Part shown: positions 1 to 12,100 of the stretch, one piece after another | How the letters are laid out: the number at the start of each line of letters is the position of its first letter | Position numbering within the stretch: position 1 is the first letter of the stretch | Assembly (NCBI GenBank): GCA_021234155.1 | Contig: JAJEKV010000064.1 | Span: 5,706,001-5,770,000 of the forward strand | Reading direction: 5' to 3' | DNA length: 64,000 bases | Origin: Isoetes taiwanensis | Taxonomy: Eukaryota; Streptophyta; Lycopodiopsida; Isoetales; Isoetaceae | Made by a program: the position numbers and the translations under genes | The notes under the pieces: model-generated | What the model was told of the DNA's origin: nothing | Database searches by the model: none | The model's input: the letters and a program-made list of their open reading frames with translations, nothing else

Positions 1-960
1 TGCAAAAGGTACTCCCTCATGAGGTGCAAAAGGTCATTAAATCTTGTCATGATTCCCCTGCGGATGGCCACTTTGCTGCAAATATAACTGCTAAAAGGGT
101 CCTAAATGCGGGTTATTGGCGGCCAATCCTACACCATGATGTAACAATCTAATGAAACATTGCGCCCCTTCAGAGAATGCGTAGACCTACAAGAAGATAC
201 TCTATGCCTTTAACCCTACAGTCTCTATATTGCCTTTTGAGAAATGGGATATTAGTTTCGTAGGGCCAATTGACCCCCCTTCGTGGCAAACTCGTTGCGA
301 GTATATATTAATATGGACTGATTATGTTACTAAATGGGCCAATGCCAAAGCATTAAGAAATGATAATGCAGTAAGTGTGGCATCTATTTTATATGAGAAC
401 TTATCGTTAGATTTGGGTGTCCTCTAACTTTTCTCATATCGTTAGATTTGGGTGTCCTCTAGAATTGGTAAGCGATAGGGGTTCACACTTTGTATCTTGA
501 CTGAGCATAACTCATAAAAAGAGCACACCATACCAATGCCAAATAGAACTGACTAACAAAACCTTGTGCAGCATAATAACCAAAATTGGTAATGCTAATC
601 ACACTGACTGGGATAAGGGTTATTAAATGATCTATGGGCTTATAGAATAGCACATAAGGTCACCACAAAACTACTCATTTTATGTTGGTATACGGTCAGG
701 GAGCAATATTACCCAATGATCTAAAAATTCCATCATTGTCACGGAGCAATATTACCCAATGAGCTGAAAATTCCATCATTGCGAGTGACGATGAGAGAGA
801 GGATGGTGAGAGAGAAGCTTGATGAGGATGGTAGCCTTCACGCACGTCTACAAGAACTAGAAAAGTTAGATGTCTACAAGAACTAGAAAAGTTAGATGAA
901 GTGCGCCATCAGGCATACATGGCAAGGGAAGCACTTCGACAACAATGTAAGCAATGGTGT
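1..960 (+). pseudogene. Decayed Tat-like Ty3 integrase
   Basis: This is a dead integrase of a Ty3 LTR retrotransposon. Bases 1-150 translate into an HHCC zinc-binding region (GHFAANITAKRVLNAGYW). An open stretch at 230-427 carries the start of the catalytic core, with FVGPIDPPS and YILIWTDYVTKWANAKAL. Around 460-500 the next core block (LVSDRGSHF) follows in another frame. The spacing and wording match the Tat lineage, as in the element at 58.6 kb. The frame is broken by stops and by three short tandem duplications: a 35-bp unit from 403, a 43-bp unit from 700 and a 26-bp unit from 846. No LTR or other domain is visible, and the left side runs off the window. Confidence 0.8.
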
Positions 961-1123
961 AGTCTGTATGGTCTGTTAACTTAAGTGCATGTCAATTTAA
1001 TTGCACCACAGCCGTCCTGCATCCTTCCCAAATCCATTATGAATGCAACCATTGTCTGTTCTTTTGTGTGTACCTGTCTGAGAAAGATTTAGAGCAAAAT
1101 AAAAACCAAGCTGGAATGGAAAT

Positions 1124-2974
1124 TCACCCTTGAATAAAATCCATGGTAATATGCTTCCATGGTTTCTCGGGAATAGGCAAAGGCTGTACTAATCCAGCAG
1201 GCTTACCAGTAGAAGCTTTTACTTGTTGACAAATAAGACATGCTTCGACATATTTTCTTACATCCCTGTCAAGCTTTGGCCAAAAGAAACGTCTTTTAAC
1301 GGTTGCCAAAGTAGCTTGAATTCCTCTATGACCAGAATATGGAGGTTCATGACATTCCTGTATAACCTTCAACCTGTATGCTTGTGTAACACAAGTACGA
1401 TTTCGGTAGAGTAATAACCCATTATGAATCCTATACTCTGCCAAAGGATCTCTTCCATCCTTTTGTACCTGTGCATATGGAGTAGCAAAGGAGGGATCGC
1501 TCACATATTCTTTTTTCATAGGTTCCAAATCAACAAATTCTGCTACAGATATAGCTTGAATATTTATCCGACTTAATGCATCTGCAACCTGGTTCTCCTT
1601 TCCAGGCTTATATTCAAGCTGCATTCCTTCAAAATCCTTTATAGTGTCAATGAGCTTTAATTGCCGCGCATTGATAATATCTTGCGTTTGTATATGTTTC
1701 AAACTTTGCTGATCAAAGCGAGCTACAAACTTAGATCCCATAAGATAATGTCTCCACTTCTTGAGTGCATGAACTAAGGCAATCAATTCCTTTTCATAAG
1801 TGCTATACTTTTGCTCTAATGGTTTGAGCATTCGGCTGACATAAGCTAATGGATGTCCATCTTGCATCAATACTGCACCAATAGCATTTCCACTTGCATC
1901 AGAACAAACTGTAAAAGGCTTGTTCCAATCAGGTAGCACTAATACCGGTTCAGTTGCCATGTTCTCTTTCAGAATTCGGAAAGCTTCCTCAGCTTCCGGA
2001 TTCCAAACAAAGGGAGCATCTTTCTTTAAAAGCCTGCTAAGAGGAAGGGTTATTTTTGCAAAATCCTTCACAAATCTGCGATAGTAACTGCATAACTGTA
2101 CAAAAGATCGTAAGTCCTTGAGGTTTTCAGGTCGAGGCCAATCAATAATAACCCTAATCTTTTCAGGATCCATACGTATGCCTTCTTTGGATATGATATG
2201 ACCTAAATATCCAACTTCTTGCATAAAGAACCTGCTCTTAGATTCGTTAACAAACAGCTTATTCTGTCTCAAAAGATCAAAAACCTGTTGAAGGTGCTGT
2301 TTATGCTCTTCAATAGTTCTACTGTATATAAGTATATCGTCAAAGAAGACCACAACACTTTTTCCTAGTACGGGTGCCAAAACTCTCCCCATAAGACGGC
2401 AGAAAGTTGCCGGGGCATTAGTTAGACCAAAAGGCATTACACGAAACTCATAGTGACCAAAGGTTGTTCTGGATGCCGTTTTACCAATGTCTTCTTCCCT
2501 AATTTGGATTTGATGATATCCTGATTTCAAATCAATTTTGCTAAATATGCATGCACCTCGTAATTCATCAAATAGGTCATCTGCTCTGGGCACTGGGAAT
2601 TTATCCTTAATAGTCAACTTATTAAGAGCTCTATAATCCACACACATTCTATATCCCTTATCTTTCTTTTTGATAAGAATAACAGGTGCGCCAAAAGGGG
2701 AACAGCTTGGCCGTATTAGCTGTCGTTCTAACATCTCGGCTATCTGTTTCTCGAGCTCTAATTTCTCAAAATGGCTGACTCTATAAGGTGCCCTGTTTGG
2801 AGGTTTAGCATTTTCTTGCAACTGTATAGCATGATCTTCAGGACGATGAGGAGGCAGATCCAAAGCTTCCTCATCTTTGAAGAGATCATCGAATTGTCTC
2901 AGAAAACTGTATAACTCGAGAGGCACCTGTGATGGAGGGTCAGAGTTTCTAAATAAAGTATGATTCAGCTTCAC
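1124..2974 (-). pseudogene. Ty3 pol fragment: RT, RNase H, start of integrase
   Basis: This 616-codon open frame encodes reverse transcriptase, RNase H and the start of integrase of a Ty3 element. RT blocks are clear: the VDYRALN block, the MPFGLTNAPATF block and the catalytic FFDDILIYS. RNase H follows (TVCSDASGNAIGAVLMQ) and ends at ADALSR. The integrase zinc finger shows HEPPYSGHRGIQATL with CLICQQ. The frame stops at 1124 just as the catalytic core begins (PWKHITMDF), so integration function is lost. It overlaps the upstream gag-protease frame by 26 nt in a different frame, which could be a frameshift junction or a single-base indel. The frame itself is free of stops, so decay is mainly truncation. 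Confidence 0.88.
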
Positions 2975-4575
2975 CCTGTATTAACTTCTTAGTTTCGGAG
3001 TATGTCAGTAGGGGTTCAGCTTGAGATGTGAAATCTGTACACAGCTTCAAAGGTTGCCCTTCAACCATTATAGTTACTGTCTTTTCCCTGTAATTAGGTC
3101 GGGCATCATACTGCTCCCGCCATCCAATTCCTAATATCACATCCATAGTTCCTAGAGGGGCCATAATCAAAACTCTTTCTTCGGAATACTGCCCTATTTG
3201 GATGGGAGCTACCACATATTTATCACACTGGTTCCTAGGACCTTTCAAACCCTGCACAACTGTGATTTTTGTTTGCAAATCACAGATAGGTAATCCTAAT
3301 TTATACACCAAGTCATGCGAGATAAAGTCATGTGTTGAACCATCATCAAGTAAAACAGTCACATTTTGACCTTTTACTGAACCTTTCATTTTAAACAGCC
3401 ATGCTTCTGAAGATCCTGTATCGTCTTCTGACAAATTCTTTAGGTATGCAATTTGCAGTCTCCCTTTTTCCTGCTCATTAGCTGCAAGCTTTCCTTTATT
3501 CCTTTCCTCTCCTTCCCTGGAAGTTTCGGGTCTATCTTCCACATGGTGAGATTGAGCAACTTGCCTTTCCTTAGGCGGCGGCTCCTTAAACTGTACTTTC
3601 TTTGTATTTTTATCTGTCGGAGCTGTATTCTTCGGGCAGTTAGATTGATAATGTGGACCCCCACAAGTATAACATCCAGTCTTTGGCCCTTTACTCTGTT
3701 CCTGTTTGGGCTTCTGTCCGTTATTAGAGCGTTTCCCATTCCTCCCATTGAACCTGGTCTTACGCTCATCACGGCCCCTTTTATTTTTCTTATCTCTTCT
3801 ATTTTCAAATTTTTCTCGCTTTGGTCTTTTTTGTTCACGAGAAGGCGCTCCTTCCCATATAACCAACTTACGAGCCTTGGGGTTCAACTTTCGTTCTGCA
3901 GCTCCTGCTTTCTTAATTGTGTCTTCCATGTTGACTGGTTCAATAAGATCTAACTCTGCAAATATGTCTTCCCTCAACCCATTCACGAACTTCCTTAAGA
4001 GTTCGTGTTCACCCAAGTTCCTAACCTGTGAACCTAGATGACTAAATTTCATGTAATATTCCGACACTGTTTCACCATCATCCTGTTTAACAAGGTCCCA
4101 TTCTTTTTGCAATATCCTGTAATAGTTTGCAGGCAGGTAATGGGCTTCAAATGCACTACGAAAAACTGCCCATGAATTAACTTCAGGTTGCATCAGTCTG
4201 CGACCTTGCCACCAAACTTGAGCTTGTTCATCTAAATATGTGTCCATGGCTTGCAGTTTTTCTTGTTCGGTCGCGTTAACTCTCTCAAAGAACTTTTCCC
4301 ATATCCCCAGGAAACTTATTACTTGCATTGGCTTAACAGACGCTCCGCCAGTAAAGTATGGCAGATCAACTTTTTCCAACCATTTAGGAGCCTTATTCCT
4401 TTTAGTTGGCGTATCAGTTTCAGCAGTAATCAAAGGATCTGGGTTGCCAGTATCTGGCGGCGGATTTTCAGGTGGTGGTGGATGAGCAGGTGGAGGGCCT
4501 CTGAGTAATGGAGGTGGCTGGGCATTACTGGGAAGAAAACCATAAAGTAGAGCAATCTGCTCTAATTTAGCATAT
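2949..4575 (-). CDS. Ty3 gag-protease fragment
   Basis: The frame encodes a Ty3 Gag capsid domain (including FRSAFEAHYLPANYYRILQK), a basic linker, one zinc knuckle (CYTCGGPHYQSNC) and a retropepsin whose active site reads LLDDGSTHDF, with ILGIGW as the distal protease block. The frame is open from a stop near 4576 through a proline-rich stretch, but the first codons contain no ATG, so the true start has probably been lost. It ends 26 nt inside the polymerase frame. No LTR or primer site is recognisable upstream, so the element is truncated at both ends. Gag would coat the RNA and the protease would cleave the polyprotein. Confidence 0.82.
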
Positions 4576-6372
4576 AGCTTTCAACAGAACTCTTCTGATT
4601 TGTGATAAAATATTAGTAAGCTTTTTTTGCCTATTGTACATCCGGTTATGTTCAGAGGCCCATCTAAAAAATACTATGCATACTTGTGTGCCACTAATGA
4701 ACTATGCATTGCCACTCCGCACCAACGAAGCAGATTTCGACCACAACCACAACCTTTGAAAGCCTACGACAACACTGGATTCCACCAGAATTTGGCATAC
4801 AACCTCATGGAGGCACGTAGCCGGGAACGGCTATCTTGGAAACTTCTTTGTGATTCGTCTTCTAGGGTCTTGCGAGGTTGCAACACAAACTCCTAACTCC
4901 ATTTGATATAGGAAAAATTGCTCGCTCGCTAGGGCGGAAGAGGGGAGGGGGGAAGGGGGAGGTATTAGGCAACTGGAAAAGGTTGCCTCGGCAACTTTTT
5001 TGGGGTCCGCCTTATAGGGTATGACCTCTCCCCTATAGCCAAATTCCTAACCCCGTTCGACATGGAAAAGATTGCCAGCGCGAAGCGTCATGCGAGCAAC
5101 CGTGTAAAAACCCAAGTGTTTCGCCGTTCGGGCAGTATAGAGGCTCCGAAGTGACGATTTGACTTCGCCACATCGTCTAGAATGGCGAGGCTATCCTATG
5201 AACAAGGTTTAAAATGAAACACACTTATTTAAGAAGTGCGTTTGAAAGATTCCTTCGAAAATTCTGCAAAATTAAAAAAAGGGACAAAACAGGGAGCAAG
5301 ATAGATTGTTGAGCACATAGTATTCAGAATACCCCATAAAAAGTAACACTTTTACAGATTCGACTTAAAAAAAAGGCTAAAAAAAAATGGTTGTTTTAAG
5401 GTAGAGCACTCTAATTTTGGAGATCCAGCGATTTGTTTTTGATGAAAATGCAAGCAAATACAGTGATTTCCGACTGACAGACTGTCACTTTGCAACAATC
5501 ACTTAGAACTTAAGATTTTTGAGTTTTTTGATGATGTTTCTTGAACTTTTTTTCTAGAATGAGTTGTGGCAGATAGGGAAGGGATAAGAGGAAACTAGGT
5601 GTAGGCAGGCTTGAAGTAGATATGCTAGTTTTATCATTTTCTACTTTTGCATGCATCCCAAGAAATCGACTTTGGGGGTCTGAATTTGGTCAAGTTCAAT
5701 TTTTTCAAAGCCATTACATTTTGGAATAAGAAAATTTGAATAATAAGTTTTTTTTTTTTTTTTTTTTTTTTTAGGGCAAGAATGGCTAGGGATGGGTGAT
5801 TTGGCAACAAAGGTGATGATTTGGCAAGCAAAGGGTATGTGGCAAGAAAATTAGCAAACAAAGTTTCTTCTGGTCAAAAACGTTTTGTGACATGGTGATG
5901 ATGTGGGGGTGATATAATGGAACCTTTGATATGTATGCACAATGGTGCGTGGATTTTGAGATTTTTAGGCCAACTTTTTGCCTTTTCTAGGAATGTCATG
6001 TCAAAGCCGTACTTTCTCTCTCTATCTTTGTTTTTTTGGAGAGAGAATACGATTTTGGACTAAATTGGATGGAATTTTAACAATTTTTCATATGTGATGG
6101 ATGAATAGTGTACTTTTGACTAGGAAAAACGGTCTTGCTAACTTTGGTCTCGACAAATGGCAATGGTGTATGAAAGGGGAGAGAATGATATATAAGAGAT
6201 ATTTTTTTTTGGTGGAATGATAGTAGTAAAGCCTTGGGAAATAGCAAATCATGCCTTAAGATCATGGCAAAAGCTTGAATCATGCAAAGCACCATTGATT
6301 TTCGAGTGGTATTCCAAATTTTAACTTTGGTGTCTTCAACCTTTTGACTTTAAGTGTTCAATTTGCTTAAGT
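4576..6372. other. Gene-free stretch with a direct repeat and a T25 run
   Basis: No convincing gene was found. An imperfect direct repeat of about 37 bp occurs near 4887 and 5039 (CTCCTAACTCCATTTGATAT against TTCCTAACCCCGTTCGACAT). A run of 25 T lies at 5748-5772 and could be the tail of an old minus-strand retroposon, but no partner duplication was seen. The right end is the original flank of the LINE insertion. Confidence 0.5.
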
Positions 6373-6395
6373 GATCAAATGTTCTTCAAGGAATG
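6373..6395. repeat. LINE target-site duplication, left copy
   Basis: A 23-bp sequence starting GATCAAATGTTCTTCAAG is repeated at 13462-13484 with two differences. The pair brackets the LINE exactly, and the right copy directly follows its A-rich tail. Confidence 0.9.
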
Positions 6396-7174
6396 AAATC
6401 CGCAACTTCAAAAACGCAATCAAAGGCCCGAAGGAAGGATGAAGGTTAAGCGCCTTCAGAAGGGCGCCAGGCTTCTGGGAGATTTTCCCAACCCCGATGG
6501 ATGAGGCTTTGTATGAAGCTGTTCTCCAGGGGTTGGGAATTACAAACATCCTGGAGGAAAACCAAGATTCTTTAGGAATCATCGAAAATCTAATTAGATG
6601 GGCATTTGAGTCTAGATCTAGAGTAGGCTTCTGTAGGTTTGGGTTTAATTCTTTCTTCCTGTGTATCCTTTGCTTCGACAGGCCTGGCTCCTTAAGGGTG
6701 GCTGCTCACAATTCTAGACCCTTTCTTGGGAACAGATTTGAGCGTAATTTGTTCATGATGAGTGCCCCTTTGGAATTTGGAGTTGAACCGATCTATTACT
6801 GGGCAGCTTTCTTTGATCTCCAACCATCTCAGCATCTTAGGGACTTAGACGTGGTGGTGTGGAGGTTCTTGGTAGCAAATTAGCTTAGATTTCTTTCTGG
6901 GGCCCTGTGTCAGGTCTAGGGTCCCTGTCAAGTAGGGTCTTTTAGCATCTGTGTGTCTGGGATCTTCGAGGGTACGTGTTGTCAGCTTCCCTGTCATATC
7001 CTGGAATTCTTCTCGGGGGGAGGGGAAGGCCATCATTGGCAGTTATTTCTTGGGGCGTAAGGAAATTAAGTGGAAGGGGTGGCTTGCAGAATTTGGTAAC
7101 GGCAGCATCTTTGAGACTTCAGAGGGTTTGAATCGTGGTTCTGTTTATCCCCTTCTGTTCGGCTTCTGTTCAAG
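6396..7174 (+). other. LINE 5' UTR
   Basis: This segment lies between the left target-site duplication and the first ATG of ORF1 and should contain the internal LINE promoter. A 128-codon open stretch at 6497-6883 has no recognisable domain and I treat it as chance or leader sequence. Confidence 0.6.
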
Positions 7175-9101
7175 ATGAGTACCAAAACAGGGAATTCTAA
7201 AAATCAGTTTAGCAGGGAGGATGATGAATGGAATCAACTTTTTTGGCTGGATAGCAGACGGGACAAAGCTTGGAGCATTTTAAAGGATTTATACACTGCC
7301 TTGGAGATAATCGGTGATCAACAGAAAGCAGCGGCATTCTGTATGGGGGTTCATGAAGAGGTGGGGATCGTGGCGTGCAAAGAAAAGATAAGAAACATTG
7401 ATAAAGATTACATGGACAGAAGGGCGAATGATAGAGACTGGGTTTGGAACACTTATGGTTATATACAAGAAATAGATAACACCTTATACAAGCTCATCAC
7501 TGTAAAACAAGGTCATACTGAAACGGATTGCTGCAGTTTGAAGAATAGCATCTTCAGAACGTTTATAGATGAAATGTTGGCAAAGGTCAAAAACTTGATC
7601 ATCATTTGGGACGGGCTGAGGGAAAGCTCCAATGCTAGTATCAGGCTAATTAGGAGGTGGGAAGAGGCGGAGGATCACGTTATTGAGAGACACAGGAAGT
7701 CATTTAGAGCAGGGCTGGCCTTGGATCAGCCATTGGAAGGAGTATCGGCATCTCTGAAAGTCTACCAGCTTAGAAGGAAGAAATTGGCCAAGGCTTGCAA
7801 GATTAAAGATTCAAATGGTTTCTTCAATCCGACGGAGGTTAATTCTTGTGACTACGAGAACTGTGAGGAAGTCAAAATGGTAGCTTTGAACATAACGAAA
7901 ACGAAGGTGGGAGAAAGCAAAATAACCAATACCATCCCGGTCGTGGGCAAGAACGACAAGACTAAAGGTTTGGCTCCCCCTCCCTCCTATAAGAATATTT
8001 TAATGAAAGAAACTCCTTCTGTTCCAACTAACTCTGTCAGTCAGAATGCTGGTAGGGGGATTTTATTGATTTATTTGGTGTGCCAGACTCTTCTGCAGCT
8101 GACCTTTTTTTCAGGAAAGCTATTTTAATCCACTTCCCGCGGAAGTGCCCTTCTCAGGAGGAACTTAAGATATGGATCACCAAGTCACAACACATCCCTA
8201 TTCTTTCCATCCTTAAGCTTGATAGCAAAACCTTCCAAATTGTGTGCAGGGACGAGGTGTGTGTTAGCTATATTCTTAAAAGAAAATTAGATATGATTGC
8301 TAATGCCCCTTTTTATATGATGAAGTGGTGGTCTAGTTTCATACCGGGGTCTGATAAGGATATCAGTACTTCTACCTGGATCTCCTTTCCTAACCCCCCC
8401 CCCCCTCTGTTTTTTGGACTAGATCTCACCCGACGATTCTTTCTGAATTTCTAGGGGATGTAATTGAGATTAATATCCCTCAAACCAATTACCCGTCAGT
8501 GTGTATCTCCAAAAGAATAAATTCCGATTGGAGTAAAAGCATAAAAACCAGAGTCAAGGAGAATGAGTATATGGACATCATGATCTCTTACTCCAAATGG
8601 CCTGTTTTGGTTCCAATTGTCAAGGAGAATCATCAACAGAAGAATATCAAGCAGATTTGGATTCCAAAAGTAAATAACAGTGAGGATAGAAAGGAGTGTG
8701 TGCACGATGACATCTCTAATATTATTACAGAGCAGAATCTAATTGAGAATCAGACAATTCTGTCCAAGATTGAGGACCAGAAGTACTACCAGGAGATCCC
8801 AAAGATGGAACTCAAGGACAATATGGTCCTTCTGATTAAAAATGTTAACTTGTCAGTAAGAATTGACACAGGGAACTTTGTTTTCACCATGCCTGAAGAT
8901 CCTGATCCTTATCAAAATAAGCAAGAGATAGAGATACAACAGAAAATTGAAGAGATAGTGGATTTAGAGGATAAAGGTTGGAGCTTGGTTGACAAAAGGA
9001 GGGGCAGAGGCAAGAAAAAATTCTACTTGAATCCCAGCCGAGCAAGTCCCAGGAAACAAACCATTCAAGCTCGAGAAGCAGTAGGTAAATATAAATTTTA
9101 A
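7175..9101 (+). pseudogene. LINE ORF1 (RNA-binding type), two frameshifts
   Basis: ORF1 of the LINE would encode the RNA-binding protein that packages the transcript. It starts at the ATG at 7175. The frame shifts near 8055 in a run of five G and again at a run of twelve C (8394-8405), giving segments 7175-8128, about 8060-8454 and about 8400-9101. The middle segment has a pattern like plant LINE ORF1 proteins of the DUF4283 type (ILIHFPRKC and MMKWWSSFIPG), which is my inference. I saw no CCHC zinc knuckle. The last codon TAA (9099-9101) shares its final A with the ATG of ORF2, giving TAATG. Both shifts fall at homopolymers, so reading errors should be excluded. Confidence 0.75.
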
Positions 9102-12100
9102 TGGATAGAGATATTAGTTGCATAACCTGGAACCTCCAGGGACTGAATAGCATCATTAAAAGGGATAGGCTTAGAGTTTGTCTTCACTCCTTCAATCCGG
9201 ATATCTTGTTTATTCAGAAGCACAAGATTCACGACCTTAATCCACTACTACAAAAATAGGTAGAAATGGCACAAAAGTGACATTTATCCTCCGCCTTTTA
9301 ACCGGGCATAAACGTCACTTTTGTGCCATTTATGACGTTTGTGCCCCCCAAATGGCACAAAAGTGACGTTTATGCCCGGTAAAAAGGCGGAGGATAAATG
9401 TCACTTTTGTGCCATTTCTACCTATTTTTATAGTAGTGATCATAGGGATATTATTAGTAGAACTCTCCCCCCAATTTTAGTTTATGGTCTATTCCAGCTA
9501 ACGATTCTTCTGCAGGGATTGCAATTGCTTGGAATAATTGCTTGAACATGTCTAATACTTATATGATCAATGGAAGGAATGGCAGATGGCAGATTCTTTT
9601 ATGTACTATCTTTAAAATTAGGATTGCTTTGGTTAATATATATGCCTATAATAATCCTGGGGATAGGGTAGAGATTTGGAAGAAGATTCAGAATAGTTTG
9701 GACAATCTGGAGTTTGATGAATGCATTTTAGGAGGGGATATTAATATGGTTACTAACAGTTTTATGAAGAACAAGAATTACAGGCCTTTAGGTAAGCAGG
9801 AAAAGGAAGCATGGTCAGACCTGATTGGGGGGCACAATCTTACTCTAGCTAGGACCAAGGCTGATCCTTACAGTTGGACTGACAAAAGGGTGGATCCCAC
9901 CTTATGTCTACATGACAGGTTTTATTTATCTGAAAATTTATGGAATCACAGTAATAGGGTGAACAATTTAGAAGGTTACACTCTATCGGATCACTTCCCT
10001 CAGCAGCTAAGAATTATAGGCAGAGACACCATAAAAAAAAGGAGGACATACTTTAAGCTCAACACTAGCCTATTGGACCATGATGAGTTTATCCTTAGAT
10101 TTCAGCAGGTGTTGATTAAGTATCCCAGGCCTACTGGAAAAACTGGTTGGATGTACTGATGGGTTAAGGTAGCCAAGGCGATTAAGAATTGGCTTAAGGA
10201 ATGGGGTGCACCTCTAGAAGAATTCCCATCTCCAGAACTTAAGAGAGAGACTTATAAATTCCCCGGATGAGGATAAGGATGAAATCTGGGCAGAAATAGA
10301 AAAGAAGGAGATTAAAATTGCAGAAGGTTGGAGACTCAAGGCAAAAATCAGGGAGATCAAGGAAGACGAGAGAGGAAGCTCTAAGTTCTTCTTTGTCAAA
10401 GCTAAAGGCAGGGTTAAAAGGAATCACATATTCGAGATTAAGGCAGGTGACGAGGATATTACTGATGAGAATCAGATTAAAATTGCGGCCATGAATCATT
10501 TCAAAAATATTATGGGGACTAATAAGGACTTCCAGCATGATCTTATGGATGGCTTCATTAACATGCAAAGAAGAGTAAGCCCAGAGGAGAATTTGAGTAT
10601 TGAGAAGCCCTTTTCTCGTGAAGAATTATATCTAATTGCAAAGGAAATGGAAAAAGACAAAAGCCCAGGTCCCGATAGGCTCCCTGTGGAATTCTTCATC
10701 AAGGTGTGGCCTTTTATAGGGGAAGACATTACTAGCCTGGCCAATGAATTCAGGGATTCCAAATGCTTGGATGCAAGAATAAACACCAGTCTTATTACTC
10801 TCATCCCTAAGATAGATATGCCTGCTACCTTCTCGAACTACAGGCCTATTTCGCTTTCAAATGTCATTTATAAGTTAATCTCAGGTACTATAGCCAGGAG
10901 ACTGAAGCTGGTCTTGGAAAAGATAATCAACACATCCCAGGCAGCCTACCTGAAGGACAGATTTATCCTTGATAATGTGGTCACTGCAATTTTGGGTCTT
11001 AACTGGGCCAAAGATACAAATCAGGATGTTGCTCTAATCAAATTGGACATCACCAAGGCTTTCGACTCGGTAAGCTGGAATTTTCTTTTTAAATGCTGCA
11101 ATGCCTTAGGCTTTTCAAATGAGGTAATTCTTCTTTTCAAGGCTATTCTTTCCAATTCCAGATCCTCGGTTTTAATTAATGGGGAGTGTGGCCCTTTTTT
11201 TCCCCTTGAAAGGGGGGTAAAATAAGGTTGCCCACTGGCTCCTTTTCTTTTTCTTATTATCGTGGAAAGCCTCCATAGTAAGCTGGAGGAGGCCAAGTCA
11301 ACTAACCTGATCCAAGGGCTAACCCTCCTAGACAATAGGGATCAGATATTGAACGGGCATTTTGTAGATGACACATTCTTGCTGGTATCCATGGACAATG
11401 AGATCCTTAATCAACACTCAGGCCATCTTAGAGGAGTTTGGGGAAGCTTCGGGTTGCAAGATCAATCCTATAAAATCGAAAATCGTCGCCAAGGATCAGG
11501 TAAAAGGGGAGCAAACGGCTGCTCTTATGGGATGTAAGTATATTCTACCCACCAATTCGTCTAAGATCCTAGGCATTCCTATGGCCCTAAAAGGTAGCCC
11601 CTCGGATATCTGGACTGATATTATTGAGAAGTTTCAAAAAAAAGTGGACAGCTTTAACTCTAAGTACATCTCGAAGCAAGGCAGAGCCATCATTGCAAAT
11701 TTTGTGATCTCCTTGTCCCATGTCTATCAGTCTTCAGTAATCTTGGCGCCTAAAAAAGTATCTTCCAAGCTCCAGAGTATCATTGGCAGATTTATTTCCT
11801 CTGGCCAAAACAAGAGGTGTTGGACCCCTGTGGCCATGAAGGAATGCTGCAAAAATAAGAAATATGGGGGTTGGGAGTGATCAACATTGAGAAACAGGGA
11901 ATAGCACTAGCAGCCAATACTTCTACAAGGCTGTTTACAACAAGATTAATCATCTAGTGTCCATTATCATCAGACATTACTTGGGTAGATGCACTTCATA
12001 TGGATGGAGGAACCTGAGAATAAGTCTTCCCCATTCTATTTACTTCCCTTTCTCAGTTCCCAACTCCACACCTGGCTTGCTTAAGAAATGGATTAGGGCC

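Noticed and set aside
3440-4041. Open frames overlapping the gag-protease region on both strands
   Set aside because: They are shadows of a clear gag-protease frame with zinc knuckle and active site.
4627-4896. 89-codon plus-strand open frame
   Set aside because: No domain and no splice or composition signal. It lies beside a truncated element and looks like chance.
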